From an uncultured Collinsella sp. (GTDB taxonomy: Bacteria; Actinomycetota; Coriobacteriia; Coriobacteriales; Coriobacteriaceae): a stretch of 64,000 nucleotides of DNA. The notes under the pieces are model-generated. The model saw only the letters and a program-made list of their open reading frames with translations. It searched no databases and had not been told where the DNA came from. Position 1 is the stretch's first letter, and every line of letters starts with the position of its first letter. The stretch lies in the NCBI GenBank assembly GCA_958353395.1, contig CATWSG010000008.1:5937-69936 (forward strand), written 5' to 3'. A program made the translations under genes and the position numbers. Below are positions 9,401 through 18,066 of the stretch, piece after piece.

Positions 9401-9951
9401 TCCTTGAGCGCCTGGGTCTTATCCTCGACACTCTTGTTGGCCTGTTCGAGCTGATCGTTCAGGTCGCCCAGCTTCTTCTGCTGCTGCTCGGTCTTTTCGA
9501 CGGCTGCCTTAAGCTCGTCGATCTTCTCCTGGAGCGCGGCGACTTCTGCTGCGTTCTGCTCGATTTCGTTGTCGCTCACAGCCTGCGAGGCCTGATTCTT
9601 TTGCTGCTGCGTCTGCTTTTGAGACTGGCCCGCCGCATCGGCGTTCTTCTGGGCGGCATCGTAGGCGGCCTGAGCGTCCTTGAGCTGCTTTGCCGACTCC
9701 TCGGCCAGCTGGGCAGCCGTCTTTACGACCGCTTGGTTACCGGCGGCAACGGTGTTCTCTACAGAACTACCCCCCCCCTGAACAGAATCGCCGTTATCGG
9801 TTGACGGTGCGGCGATTGCCGCCAGCGGCGACATGAGCGGCTGAGCGATGAGGCCCGCCGTCAAAACGGTTGCGACGGCGCGGTTAGCAACGCCCTTGAC
9901 GTTGACAGTCTTGGCCCGAGGCTCAAAGTGTTGTGGACTGTAGTTTGCCAT
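6496..9951 (-). CDS. Wall-anchored coiled-coil surface protein with central CAP domain
   Basis: The 1151-residue protein has a signal peptide (residues 1-48, cleavage near AIAAPS), a long Ala/Gln/Lys-rich coiled coil (about 75-450), a central globular CAP/SCP-like domain (about 515-690) and a second coiled coil to about 1090. A sorting signal follows: LAQTG at 1115-1119, a hydrophobic stretch and the tail RRRKQM. The CAP call rests on WGHSNCYFDQGENLAG near 565 and ECGHYLNIIDAGAKAIGIA near 640. LAxTG is the motif I associate with class E sortases of high-GC Gram-positives. The likely role is adhesion or a wall stalk presenting the CAP module; no enzymatic role is shown. AAGGGAG precedes the ATG. 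The coding DNA is highly repetitive in Ala/Lys codons. A homopolymer of eight C at 9770-9777 is a possible slippage site. Confidence 0.9.
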   Translation of the reverse strand: MANYSPQHFEPRAKTVNVKGVANRAVATVLTAGLIAQPLMSPLAAIAAPSTDNGDSVQGGGSSVENTVAAGNQAVVKTAAQLAEESAKQLKDAQAAYDAAQKNADAAGQSQKQTQQQKNQASQAVSDNEIEQNAAEVAALQEKIDELKAAVEKTEQQQKKLGDLNDQLEQANKSVEDKTQALKDAKAKQDEAKKALDDAQAKLEAMGMDEYEAAKKAVEDAQAKLDDANKAVTTAQANLDQAKAAEASAQQEKQNTEAALTTAQAKKQETAAALTAATTARDNAQQKFNQAQAALDAAVSGTGVDLSALEAAKNAAAGELKTAQAELNAATDADATAQANLQAAQNTATAAQEKANAANAAVASAQSAYDAANKEYKDAASKRDAAKSAYGQAQQTEADKKAEYDRLVEIRQQKSNEFDQARAEVTDAHNAYDAANAEVEKLNQQIADLKSHMTVDQNVINQGMFGFLNYIIGGSQFTATQKSNASTAASMLMGTTDKQSWYDTYVDQDMSRDTNPLSLEQMRNALTYLDTQNNLRKANGQSELSVSLRMTAAAALNTSYSSNIWGHSNCYFDQGENLAGGGGAYTGGETEDTLGWPYTGLYTQEKEAFDKYVAQYGDALGSHRYDSYYIYQHYNSIYHECGHYLNIIDAGAKAIGIATGSGKNTDSEVTVFDYSGSTGQKDFTVSEFKKLVNDYIESAYNAGGTQEQKEQLKQLQNKLADAQKNFGTAGTAYSNALDKQESARDAYTAADTNMNTAKGEYEKAKSGTAAAKTAYDAAKDALGGIDIESLKQNLDAAKSEATAAQAALDEANSKLSDCQTNAADAAARKAKALSARDAAKVKSDQASEAYDNATASVKDLAAKCDAAKTDLANKQGTLNDAKKADDTAQAGVDKAQAADVQAATALSGAKQAVAAKTQTLSDAQAKAKAAEDELAGANKAFERFAGAQKAVDDAKAAYDAAVAGVADAQKQLEAANEAVVDANFEIVKAKAELASDEALKADLEAVDHKASLAAGTTGNEKLVKLNAAYARYKAAVDAAAGLKAALSDADAKLSDANDAYAAALAELGDAKDALAAAQAEYDKCHPKAEPQAKDQVAQAAAKAPVAKKKATSTALAQTGDDSALAGEVFVIGGITLVAAGVTLSDRRRKQM

Positions 9952-10258
9952 GGCTTTCTCCCTTTGACACGGATGTATCCATACGTATCAAACGGTAGCT
10001 GTCGATTTTTGAATTCTGTTGCGCAACATTGGCGACCAGCGTATTTTTTGAAATTCACGCTCTCGTGCTTCACAGTTTCGTCACATTTGAAGGAGCTGGT
10101 GCATCATATTCTCGCGGGATGGAATTGAGCCTGTGATTTGCATTTGCTCCCGCGTCATCCGCCCTATCGGATTCCGCATCCAACAGACACCCCGCCCGCC
10201 ACGGTGTAGAGTTAGGACAACGGGCGCGTTGCGCGGACCGCGCTGGAACGAGGTGGAC
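9952..10258. other. Divergent promoter region without a gene
   Basis: This stretch separates the minus-strand surface-protein gene from the plus-strand DUF389 gene. It is AT-richer than its surroundings and must hold both promoters. A repeated GATACGTATGGATAC-like segment lies just upstream of the surface gene near 9972-9990 (minus reading). I see no convincing ORF; the frame running from 10133 into the DUF389 gene lacks a ribosome site. Confidence 0.5.
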
Positions 10259-11398
10259 ATGGAACTCGACAAACAACAGATCAAGCGACTGCGCGAACGC
10301 CATCACCGGCGCCACGGCATCCGCCCTGCCCATAGTGAGGCCATGGAGAACGCAAGCCGCTTCCTCAAGCGCGCATTCAACATTCGCGAGGGTCGCGCGC
10401 CCTACCACGTGATCCGCAAGCGTTTTGTAAACGGGGCGCGTCTGACTGGCTCTCACCTGTGTATCCTCATCATCGCCATGCTCATCGCAAGCATCGGCCT
10501 CGATATCGATTCGGACATTGCCATCGTGGGCGCCATGCTCATCTGCCCGCTTATGGGCTCGGTCCTTGCCATGGCATACGGTATTGCAACGCTCGACCGC
10601 GAGATCACCGTCGAGGCCATTGCCAGCCTCGCACTGCAGATGGTCTTTTGCCTGGTCACGTCCACGCTGTACTTTAAGCTCTCGCCCCTTGGCACCACCA
10701 CGGCGGCCATCATCGACAATTCGACACCGACTGTGTGGGACCTTGCCGTCGCGCTCGCGGGCGGCTTTGCGGGCGGGCTCGGCAACTCGCGCGATCAGGA
10801 ACCCGCCACGCTCATCGCCGGCGTGGCCGTGGCGACCGCGCTCATGCCGCCCCTGTGCGCGGCGGGCTACGGCATCGCCATCGCAAGCGGGTCACTGTTT
10901 CTCTCGGCGCTTTATGAGTTTGGCATCAACGTGGTCTTTATCGCACTGGCTACCGAAGCCGTGCTGCTTCTTTTGCGCGTGCCGCTCAAGCGTGATCTCA
11001 ACGGCGACGGCATTGTGACCGCCGAGGAAAATGCCGAGGTCGACGAGCTGTCACGCAAGGTGCGCCGCCGCATCATCGTGGGCACGGTGATCTTTGCCAT
11101 CCCCTGCATCGTTATGACCGCGGGGTCTATTGGCTCGGCGCAGGCCGGCGTGCAGGACGGCTACGGCGTCACCGAGACCACGCGTGAGCTCGCCGCGGTG
11201 CTACCGGGCTTTAAGGATTACACCGTCGCCGTCGAGACCTCGGCTACTGAAGGCGAGGAGGAGGGCATCGTCGAGCGTGAGATTGTCGCCCATGTGACGA
11301 CAGGCGAGGCGCTTGGGGCACACGACCGTCACGTCGCCCGCAAGCTCATCGACCTCAACGTGCCTGAACTCGACCGCGTGGAGTTTGATGTGGAGTAA
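10259..11398 (+). CDS. DUF389 integral membrane protein
   Basis: A 379-residue membrane protein of the DUF389 (TIGR00341/TIGR00271-like) family of unknown function. A basic cytosolic N-terminus of about 55 residues precedes six to seven hydrophobic segments. The family signature appears as IGLDIDSDIAIVGAMLICPL near residue 80, with ALAGGFAGGLGNSRDQEPAT and GVAVATALMPPLCAAGYG following. After the membrane part, LNGDGIVTAEENAE resembles an EF-hand loop (DLNGDGIVTAEE), an uncommon addition. A C-terminal soluble domain follows. The ATG at 10259 is preceded by GAGGTGG; upstream in-frame ATGs lack such sites. A terminator follows at 11471. Confidence 0.88.
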   Translation: MELDKQQIKRLRERHHRRHGIRPAHSEAMENASRFLKRAFNIREGRAPYHVIRKRFVNGARLTGSHLCILIIAMLIASIGLDIDSDIAIVGAMLICPLMGSVLAMAYGIATLDREITVEAIASLALQMVFCLVTSTLYFKLSPLGTTTAAIIDNSTPTVWDLAVALAGGFAGGLGNSRDQEPATLIAGVAVATALMPPLCAAGYGIAIASGSLFLSALYEFGINVVFIALATEAVLLLLRVPLKRDLNGDGIVTAEENAEVDELSRKVRRRIIVGTVIFAIPCIVMTAGSIGSAQAGVQDGYGVTETTRELAAVLPGFKDYTVAVETSATEGEEEGIVEREIVAHVTTGEALGAHDRHVARKLIDLNVPELDRVEFDVE

Positions 11399-11470
11399 TG
11401 CGGAGCATGGAATGGCTCCCGCGCACAGGCGCAAGTCGCGGCGAGGCTCAGACGCGACGCAGGCACAAGC

Positions 11471-11515
11471 AAAAAGCGGGACGTAGTTCACGTCCGCGCC
11501 CCGCTCGCTGTTTTA
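11471..11515. terminator. Bidirectional terminator between convergent genes
   Basis: GCGGG...CCCGC encloses an inner GACGT/ACGTC stem, with an A-run on the left and TTTT on the right. It can end both the DUF389 gene and the small exported-protein gene. Confidence 0.75.
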
Positions 11516-11525
11516 TTGCCGTGAA

Positions 11526-11975
11526 TCAGACGTCCGCATCGACATCGCCAAACTCCACCGTAAACGCCGGATCGGTGCTCACAAGATAAAATCGGGTCAC
11601 CTCAGTATTTCTAATTAGGTAAATCTGCCCCTGATTGCGTCGGCGCGATATATATGCAACGTGAACCGTGCCGAACTCTTCGCCGTTTTCCTTCTTTAAT
11701 ACCAGGATATTGGGATCGTCCGTACGCTTAAACTGCCCGTCAACGCAGCTACCGTCTTTGTCGACCAGTTGCCACCGATGGTTATCCTCTTCAAGAAAGG
11801 CCAGGGTTTCCAGACTCGTCTTGTCGTCCCGATAGTAACCGTCAATGGCAAACCCTTCGGAAGCGCATTCCTGCATATAGGACGTTTCTCGGCTTATAGC
11901 AAACAGCCCTGTAGCGCCCAGGAGCACAGCCAGGCAGACCACTGCAAGGGTTATCGAAATAGCACGGCGACCCAT
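11526..11975 (-). CDS. Small membrane-anchored exported protein of unknown function
   Basis: A 149-residue protein that I do not recognise. An N-terminal hydrophobic segment (about residues 5-27) after MGRR looks like a signal anchor. The remainder is polar and compact, with a pattern resembling small beta-rich lipocalin-like proteins (WQLVDKDGSCVDGQFKRTDD), but no cysteine lipobox is present. The C-terminal Asp-rich tail is unusual. The region upstream (11976-12165) has no gene. The function is unknown and the start is uncertain, since no strong ribosome site precedes 11975. Confidence 0.65.
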   Translation of the reverse strand: MGRRAISITLAVVCLAVLLGATGLFAISRETSYMQECASEGFAIDGYYRDDKTSLETLAFLEEDNHRWQLVDKDGSCVDGQFKRTDDPNILVLKKENGEEFGTVHVAYISRRRNQGQIYLIRNTEVTRFYLVSTDPAFTVEFGDVDADV

Positions 11976-12165
11976 GTTAGCCCAGCCGATAGTTGCTTAA
12001 CGGAGCGCGAAACATACCTGGAACCTCCGATATCAGGGGGAAGGTCGCCAGCAGGCTGGCGACAACTATATGTTTCTGACATCAAACCATATGGCTGCCA
12101 CTCGCGGAGGGGGCATCGGCGAACGGCGTGTTTTCATACTCCATTGGTCAAACCTAAGCGCGGCC

Positions 12166-12405
12166 CTACAGCTCGTACTTGTACACACGGTAGATGTACT
12201 TCTCGGCTTCCATCTCGTAGGTGGCGATGGGCAGACCGTAGCGGTCGTCTCGTCGTTTGGCAGATAGGTCACGCTGTGCCGGCCTGCATTGAGCGAAAAA
12301 TCGCCCTGAGCCTGCAGCGGCTTGTCCCCAGAACCCGAGCCGACCCAAAAATCGGGCAGCCCACGGAAGGCTGTAGCAAGGTCATTTGCGCAACATATGT
12401 CCAGC
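12166..12405 (-). pseudogene. Decayed, frameshifted gene fragment
   Basis: Two overlapping minus-strand frames appear to be parts of one protein. The first ends sensibly in HSVTYLPNDE, and the second, shifted by one base near 12250, continues RYGLPIATYEMEAEKYIYRV and stops at 12168-12166. Neither half has its own ribosome site, and the fragment begins directly behind the terminator of the activase gene. I do not recognise the parent family. Either a real frameshifted remnant or a sequencing error is possible; the lack of an N-terminus favours a remnant. Confidence 0.45.
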
Positions 12406-12442
12406 AAAAACGGGTGGTAGCCGCTACGGCCACCACCCGTTT
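12406..12442 (-). terminator. Terminator of the activase gene
   Basis: AAACGGGTGGT pairs with ACCACCCGTTT around GCCGTAGC-like loop sequence, ending in TTTTTGC in the minus direction, about 30 nt past the stop codon of the activase gene. Confidence 0.8.
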
Positions 12443-12470
12443 GTCTCATATCTAGCCCATAGCAGGCCAG

Positions 12471-15400
12471 CTACTTCTTAATGCCGTGTCCCAGACGCTT
12501 GGCGACCGATGCAACGGCCTCCTCGCTGGCCGGTCCGCAGCTCACGCAGCCATCATGGGCACGCATCTGGCCGGTGACCTCGTCCATCGCGAGCGGCGCC
12601 ACCTTCTCGAGCTTAAAGCCCTTGCCGGCGCGCATGTTTTCCTTGGCAACGCTGATCATGAGCTTAATACGGTTGAGCTGGTTGACCTCGGACGCGCCGG
12701 GGTCGTAGTCCACCGCGACGATGTTGCTCTCGGGGTGCTGACGGCGCAGCTCCTTGATCACAGCCTTACCCACCACGTGGTTGGGCAGGCACGCGAAGGG
12801 CTGCGTGCAGATGATGTTGGGCGCACCGTGATCGATCAGGTCGAGCATCTCGGCCGTGAGCAGCCAGCCCTCGCCCATGTTGTTGCACACCGAAAGCACC
12901 GTACGGGCCTTGTCGGCCATGGTGCCGATACGCTCGGGCGCCTCAAAGCGGCGGGACTTTTCGAGCATCTCCTCCACCGGCGTGCGCATCCAGTCCACGA
13001 GCTTGATGAGCGCCTGCATACCAGCGCGCGTGGTAGCAGAGCTTCCCAGCTCGTCCTTCTGTAGCTCGGCGTTGCTCATGGAGTACAGGAAGAAGTCGAG
13101 CAGGCCCGGCACCACGGCCTCGCAGCCCTCGCGCTCGATGACATCGACCACGTGGTTGTTGGCTGTGGGGTGGAACTTGACCAAGATCTCACCGACCACG
13201 CCCACGCGCGGCTTGGTGCCCTCGCCCACGAGCGGCATGGTGTCGAACGCGCGGATGGCCTCGCGGCACAGCTTGGTGTAGTTGTGGCGGTTGAACTTGG
13301 GCGCCAGCTTGCGGGCGCGCGCCATGTACTCCTCATAGAGTGCGTTGGCGGCGCCGGGCGTGGCCTCGTACGGGCGGCAGCGGTAGAGCATCTGCATCAT
13401 CACGTCGCCAAAGAGCACCGCGTAGACTGCCTGCTTAAGCAGCGCCGGCGTAATCTTAAAGCCGGGGTTGTCCTCGCCGAGCGCCACGGCCGAAAGCGAG
13501 ATTACCGGAATCTCGGGGTGGCCGCTCTCGCGCAGCGCCTTGCGGATGAGCGCGATGTAGTTAGTGGCACGGCAGCCGCCGCCGGTCTGGCTGATGACCA
13601 CGGCCGTCTTGGACAGGTCGTACCGACCGCTCTCGATGGCCTCCATGATCTGGCCCGTCACCAGGATCGACGGATAGCAGATGTCGTTGTTCACGTAGCG
13701 CAGGCCGGCCTCGACGGCATCGTGGTCAGTCGAGGGCAGCAGCTCCAGGTTGTAGCCGGCACCGCGGAATACCTCTTTGACCAGGTCAAAGTGGATCGGC
13801 GCCATCTGCGGGCACAGGATGGTATAGCCCTCCTCGCGCATCTGCTCGGTAAAGGGCACCTTGGGCCACGCGGTCGAAGCACTCTCGCGCTGCGCCTCGA
13901 ACGTGTACTTGCGGCTCGCAAACGCGGGGGCATCCGTAGAGGGCGCCACCGGCGCGGCGTCGCCTTGCTCGTATGCCTCGCCCGCGGCCGTGGCCTCGGC
14001 CAAGCGCTCGGCCTCCTGGTCCTTAAGCGCGGCCATGAGCGAGCGGATGCGGATGCGCGCGGCGCCCAGATTGGACACCTCGTCGATCTTGAGCACGGTG
14101 TAGATCTTGCCGCTGGCCTCCAGGATCTCCTGCACCTGGTCGGTAGTCAGGGCATCGAGACCGCAGCCGAAAGAGTTGAGCTGAATCAGGTCCAGGTCGT
14201 TGCGCATCGTCACAAAACGGGCGACCGCGTACAGGCGGCTGTGGTACATCCACTGGTCGACGACGCGAATCGGACGCTCGGGCTTCACGAGATGCGCGAG
14301 CGAATCCTCGGTAAAGACCGCAAAGCCAAAGCTCGAGATAAGCTCAGGCAGGGCGTGGTTGATCTCGGGGTCATTGTGGTAAGGACGGCCGGCGAGCACA
14401 ATGCCGTGACCGCCGTGATCCTCAACCCACTTAAGAGCCTCCTCGCCCATGGTCTGGATATCCTCGTGGAAACGCGCATCGGCCTCAAAGGCAGCGTTGA
14501 CGGCGGCATCGACCTCGGAGCGCGTGATCTTGGGACCGCGCACGCGACCGCGACCGGCTTGCGCATCGGCCACACGGTCGACGGCGAGCACCTGGTACAG
14601 ACGGCGCTTGAGCTCGGTCTTATCGTGATAGGGCACAAACGGGTACAGGAACTCGATGTTCCGCTCGCGGATCTCGTCGATGTTGAGTGCCAGCGCCGTG
14701 GGGTAGCTCATGACGATAGGGCAGTTATAGCAGTTGCCAGCCGTCGGATCCTCCTTGCGCTCCCAGCGCACGCACGGCATCCAAATGAAGTCGACATCGC
14801 GGTCGATAAGGTTCATCACGTGGCCGTGGCTCATCTTGGCCGGATAGCACACGCTCTCGGACGGCATGGACTCGATGCCCGCCTGGTAGGTCTTTTTGCT
14901 CGACTGGTCGGACAGCTGCACGCTAAAGCCCAAGCGCGTAAAGAACGCGTGCCAGAAGGGGTAGTTCTCGTACATGTTGAGTGCGCGCGGGATGCCGACG
15001 GTGCCGCGCGGGGCCTCGTCGGGGCTCAGCACCTCGCGGTTAAAGAGCAGCTCGTTTTTCTTTTTGAAGAGGTTGGGGGCCTCGGTCTTCTGCTTTTTGT
15101 GGCCGGCGCCCTTCTCGCAGCGGTTGCCGGTGATAAAGCGCCTGCCGCCGCCAAAGTCGTTGACGGTAAGCTGGCAGTTGTTGGAGCAACGGCCGCAGCG
15201 GACATGCTTTTGCGTCACGGTGAGGTGCGCGATGTCCTCGGCAGAAAGAATGGTCGAAGTGCCGTCGGCGCCGGCGCGATCGCGGGCGAGCAGGGCAGCG
15301 CCATAGGCGCCCATGCAGCCGGCGATGTCGGGGCGCACGGCGTGGACGCCGGTGAGCTGCTCAAACGCGCGCAGCGTGGCGTCGGACATAAAGGTGCCGC

Positions 15401-17252
15401 CCTGGACGATCACCTGGCTGCCGATTTCCTTGGGGTCGCGCAGCTTAATGACCTTGAACAGGGCATTCTTGATGACGGAATAGGACAGGCCGGCCGCGAT
15501 GTCGCCCACCGTGGCGCCTTCCTTTTGCGCCTGCTTGACGCGCGAGTTCATAAAGACCGTGCAGCGGCTACCCAGATCGACGGGGGCCTTGGCGTGGATG
15601 GCGGCGTCGGCGAACGCGCGCACATCCATGTTCATAGAGACGGCAAAGCTCTCGATAAAGCTGCCGCAGCCTGACGAGCAGGCCTCGTTGAGCATGATGT
15701 GCTCGATGACGCCATCCTTGACGCGCAGGCACTTCATGTCCTGACCGCCGATGTCCAAGATAAACTCGACGCCGGGCAGGAACGCCTTGGCGCCGCGCAG
15801 GTGCGCGACGGTCTCAATCTCGCCGGAATCGGCCTTGAGGGCCTCGATGAGCAGTGCCTCGCCGTAGCCCGTGGTGGTCACGTGGCCGATGGTGCAGCCT
15901 GCAGGGATATGGTTGTAGAAATCGGCCATGATGACCTTGGCCGTGCCCAGGATGTCACCGTTGTTGTTGCCGTACCAGGTGTGCAACAGCTGGCCGTCCT
16001 CGCCCACGAGCGCGGCCTTCATGGTGGTGGAACCGGCGTCGATGCCGATGAACACGCGGCCGGTGTAGCCGTCGAGCTTGCCCTTGGGGACGACTTCCTG
16101 GTCGTGGCGGGTTTTGAACTCGGCAAAGTCCTCGTCAGTGGCAAAGAGCGGGTCCAGACGCTCGACCTCGGCGCCCTGCGTGTCACCCAGGCTGTCGATG
16201 GCCTCGATGAGCTGCGGGAACGAGCTGAGCTTATTGGACTCGTGCGCCATGGCGGCACCGCTCGCCACAAACAGGTGGGCGTTTTGGGGCACGATACGGT
16301 GCTCCTCGTCCAGGTTGAGCGTGAGGTAGAAGCGGTGGCGCAGCTCGGAGAGATACTGCAGCGGGCCGCCCAGGAAGGCGACGTTGCCGCGGATGGGACG
16401 GCCGCACGCCAGGCCCGAGATGGTCTGGGTCACGACGGCCTGGAAGATGGAGGCGGCCACGTCCTCGGGGCGGGCGCCCTCGTTGAGCAGCGGCTGCACG
16501 TCGGTCTTGGCAAAGACGCCGCAGCGGCTGGCAATGGGATAGATGGCGGTGGCGTTGGCCGCGAGCTCGTTGAGGCCGCTCGCGTCGGTGTGCAGCAGGG
16601 TTGCCATCTGGTCGATAAACGCGCCCGTGCCGCCGGCGCAGGTGCCGTTCATGCGCTGCTCGATGCCGTTGTCGAAGTAGATGATCTTGGCGTCCTCGCC
16701 GCCCAGCTCGATGGCGACATCGGTGGCCGGGATGAGGGTCTCGACGGCACGCTTGCTGGCAATGACCTCTTGGACAAACTCCAAGTCGAGCCACTGGGAC
16801 AGCAGCAGACCGCCCGAGCCGGTAATGGCGCAGGTCATCTGAGCCGTCGGCAACACGGTCGCGGCGCCTTCGAACAAGTCGCGGGCACAGGCGCGGACAT
16901 CGGTGTGATGGCGCTGGTACTTGGCGTACACGATCTGGTTGTCGTCGTTGAGCACGGCGAGCTTAACAGTGGTGGAGCCCACGTCGATGCCCAGGTGTAG
17001 GTTGCCGCGGGCGGCCTCGGGGTTGAAGATCGCGCCTTCGGGGGCGTGGGCGGCGGTGACGGCTACGGGGGCGGCGGCGGGCTCGCTGGCGGCGGACGTC
17101 TCCCCTGCCGCGTTCTTGGCATCGGCAACTGCCTCGGCAACTTTCTCGGCAGCTGCGGTCGCGGCCTTCTGCGCGGCATCCACCACGACGGGCGCGGCCT
17201 CACGCGCGGCAGCGACCATACGGTCCTTAATGCCCTCGACGAGTTTGCTCAT
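12471..17252 (-). CDS. Giant 2-hydroxyacyl-CoA dehydratase activase/reductase-like protein
   Basis: A 1593-residue multidomain protein. After an Ala-rich N-terminal helix region (1-80) come two BcrAD/BadFG-type ASKHA ATPase modules, with phosphate loops DVGSTTVK at residues 90-97 and DAGSTTMK near 400. Each has the GGQD/GGEDAK segment and Cys residues (NGTCAGGTGAF, NEACSSGCGSF) that bridge a dimer Fe-S cluster in HgdC-like activators. The C-terminal half is a DUF2229/HgdB-like region with clustered Cys (CGRCSNNCQ, CYNCPIV, DGCVSCGP). Such fusions are known from anaerobes and are thought to couple ATP hydrolysis to low-potential electron transfer; the substrate is unknown. The TetR gene lies 11 bp upstream, so the two are co-transcribed. 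Confidence 0.9.
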   Translation of the reverse strand: MSKLVEGIKDRMVAAAREAAPVVVDAAQKAATAAAEKVAEAVADAKNAAGETSAASEPAAAPVAVTAAHAPEGAIFNPEAARGNLHLGIDVGSTTVKLAVLNDDNQIVYAKYQRHHTDVRACARDLFEGAATVLPTAQMTCAITGSGGLLLSQWLDLEFVQEVIASKRAVETLIPATDVAIELGGEDAKIIYFDNGIEQRMNGTCAGGTGAFIDQMATLLHTDASGLNELAANATAIYPIASRCGVFAKTDVQPLLNEGARPEDVAASIFQAVVTQTISGLACGRPIRGNVAFLGGPLQYLSELRHRFYLTLNLDEEHRIVPQNAHLFVASGAAMAHESNKLSSFPQLIEAIDSLGDTQGAEVERLDPLFATDEDFAEFKTRHDQEVVPKGKLDGYTGRVFIGIDAGSTTMKAALVGEDGQLLHTWYGNNNGDILGTAKVIMADFYNHIPAGCTIGHVTTTGYGEALLIEALKADSGEIETVAHLRGAKAFLPGVEFILDIGGQDMKCLRVKDGVIEHIMLNEACSSGCGSFIESFAVSMNMDVRAFADAAIHAKAPVDLGSRCTVFMNSRVKQAQKEGATVGDIAAGLSYSVIKNALFKVIKLRDPKEIGSQVIVQGGTFMSDATLRAFEQLTGVHAVRPDIAGCMGAYGAALLARDRAGADGTSTILSAEDIAHLTVTQKHVRCGRCSNNCQLTVNDFGGGRRFITGNRCEKGAGHKKQKTEAPNLFKKKNELLFNREVLSPDEAPRGTVGIPRALNMYENYPFWHAFFTRLGFSVQLSDQSSKKTYQAGIESMPSESVCYPAKMSHGHVMNLIDRDVDFIWMPCVRWERKEDPTAGNCYNCPIVMSYPTALALNIDEIRERNIEFLYPFVPYHDKTELKRRLYQVLAVDRVADAQAGRGRVRGPKITRSEVDAAVNAAFEADARFHEDIQTMGEEALKWVEDHGGHGIVLAGRPYHNDPEINHALPELISSFGFAVFTEDSLAHLVKPERPIRVVDQWMYHSRLYAVARFVTMRNDLDLIQLNSFGCGLDALTTDQVQEILEASGKIYTVLKIDEVSNLGAARIRIRSLMAALKDQEAERLAEATAAGEAYEQGDAAPVAPSTDAPAFASRKYTFEAQRESASTAWPKVPFTEQMREEGYTILCPQMAPIHFDLVKEVFRGAGYNLELLPSTDHDAVEAGLRYVNNDICYPSILVTGQIMEAIESGRYDLSKTAVVISQTGGGCRATNYIALIRKALRESGHPEIPVISLSAVALGEDNPGFKITPALLKQAVYAVLFGDVMMQMLYRCRPYEATPGAANALYEEYMARARKLAPKFNRHNYTKLCREAIRAFDTMPLVGEGTKPRVGVVGEILVKFHPTANNHVVDVIEREGCEAVVPGLLDFFLYSMSNAELQKDELGSSATTRAGMQALIKLVDWMRTPVEEMLEKSRRFEAPERIGTMADKARTVLSVCNNMGEGWLLTAEMLDLIDHGAPNIICTQPFACLPNHVVGKAVIKELRRQHPESNIVAVDYDPGASEVNQLNRIKLMISVAKENMRAGKGFKLEKVAPLAMDEVTGQMRAHDGCVSCGPASEEAVASVAKRLGHGIKK

Positions 17253-17263
17253 TGTCTCTCCTC

Positions 17264-17974
17264 TTAGTTGTTGGACTCGACGGCTGCGGCGGTGTCGGCT
17301 GCGTCCTCGAGCTGCAGGTTCAATAGCTTCAAGCCGTATTCCGGCACGTTGATATCGATGGGTTGGCCATACAGGTCGCCGGGGCGCACAAAGGCGATAA
17401 CCGTCATGATGCGCGCCATGGTCTCAGGCGATTCGGAAAGGTCACGCTCAAACCAACGTTGGATCATGCCGACCTCGGCACTAACGACATAGGTGACGTA
17501 GTAGTCAAAGAAGGTGCCCAGCGCCAAGCCCAAAATGCCCGTCTGTGCACGCGGCACCACGGCCTCGCGTGCGGTATCGATGATCTTTTTAATAAAGGCG
17601 GGGTCGCCGCCCGGGCCCAGCAGGGCCCCGATAAGGTCGCGATTAGCCGCAAGATAGCGAAGCAGCTCAACCGAACCGGGTGCCGGCTCGAGCTCGTCGA
17701 TGTTGCGGTAAAGATCGGGTAATTGAGCTGCGGTGATAAGCTCCACCCGCTCACGAATCTCGGCAAGCAGGCCGTCCTCGATCTGGCTGATAAAGTCGGG
17801 GATATCGCGGTAGTGCGAATAGAACGTGCGGCGCGTAAGGCCGGCACGCTCGGTGAGCGACGCGACGTTAATGCGCGAAAGGTCGCCGCTTTCGGCAAGC
17901 TCGCTGGCAAGTGCCTGGCGAAGGGCACGCTGCGAGCGAAGGGACCGGCGATCGCATTTCTCGAGCTGGGACAA
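17264..17974 (-). CDS. TetR/AcrR-family transcriptional regulator
   Basis: The 236-residue protein has an N-terminal TetR helix-turn-helix (LSRINVASLTERAGLTRRTFYSHYRDIPDF, residues 33-62) and an all-helical C-terminal ligand domain resembling the TetR_C_7/DhaS-like group. It overlaps no gene but sits 11 bp upstream of the activase, in the same direction, so it probably controls that gene as well as itself. A palindrome suited to a TetR dimer lies 52 bp upstream of its start. The ligand cannot be predicted; an acyl-CoA or related metabolite would fit the neighbour. Confidence 0.92.
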   Translation of the reverse strand: MSQLEKCDRRSLRSQRALRQALASELAESGDLSRINVASLTERAGLTRRTFYSHYRDIPDFISQIEDGLLAEIRERVELITAAQLPDLYRNIDELEPAPGSVELLRYLAANRDLIGALLGPGGDPAFIKKIIDTAREAVVPRAQTGILGLALGTFFDYYVTYVVSAEVGMIQRWFERDLSESPETMARIMTVIAFVRPGDLYGQPIDINVPEYGLKLLNLQLEDAADTAAAVESNN

Positions 17975-18025
17975 GCGTCCTCCTTGTTACTCAGCCTGTG
18001 CGCTATTGCACAGTGCGAGTATTAT

Positions 18026-18040
18026 TGCACACCGTGTGCA
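18026..18040. promoter_or_regulatory. Putative TetR operator
   Basis: TGCACACCGTGTGCA is a near-perfect palindrome (TGCACA-N3-TGTGCA). A half copy, TTGCACAGTGC, lies 20 bp to the left at 18006. Both are upstream of the TetR start codon, which suggests autoregulation. Confidence 0.6.
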
Positions 18041-18066
18041 TCAACACGTAAAGGCAATATTTTAGA

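Noticed and set aside
6463..9804. Very long plus-strand open frames opposite the surface-protein gene
   Set aside because: They are antisense shadows of the Ala/Lys-rich coiled-coil gene; no ribosome sites, and Leu/Gly-rich nonsense composition.
13152..17000. Long plus-strand frames (840 and 433 codons) opposite the activase gene
   Set aside because: High-GC antisense frames of the activase; His/Arg/Gly-rich, no recognisable domain.
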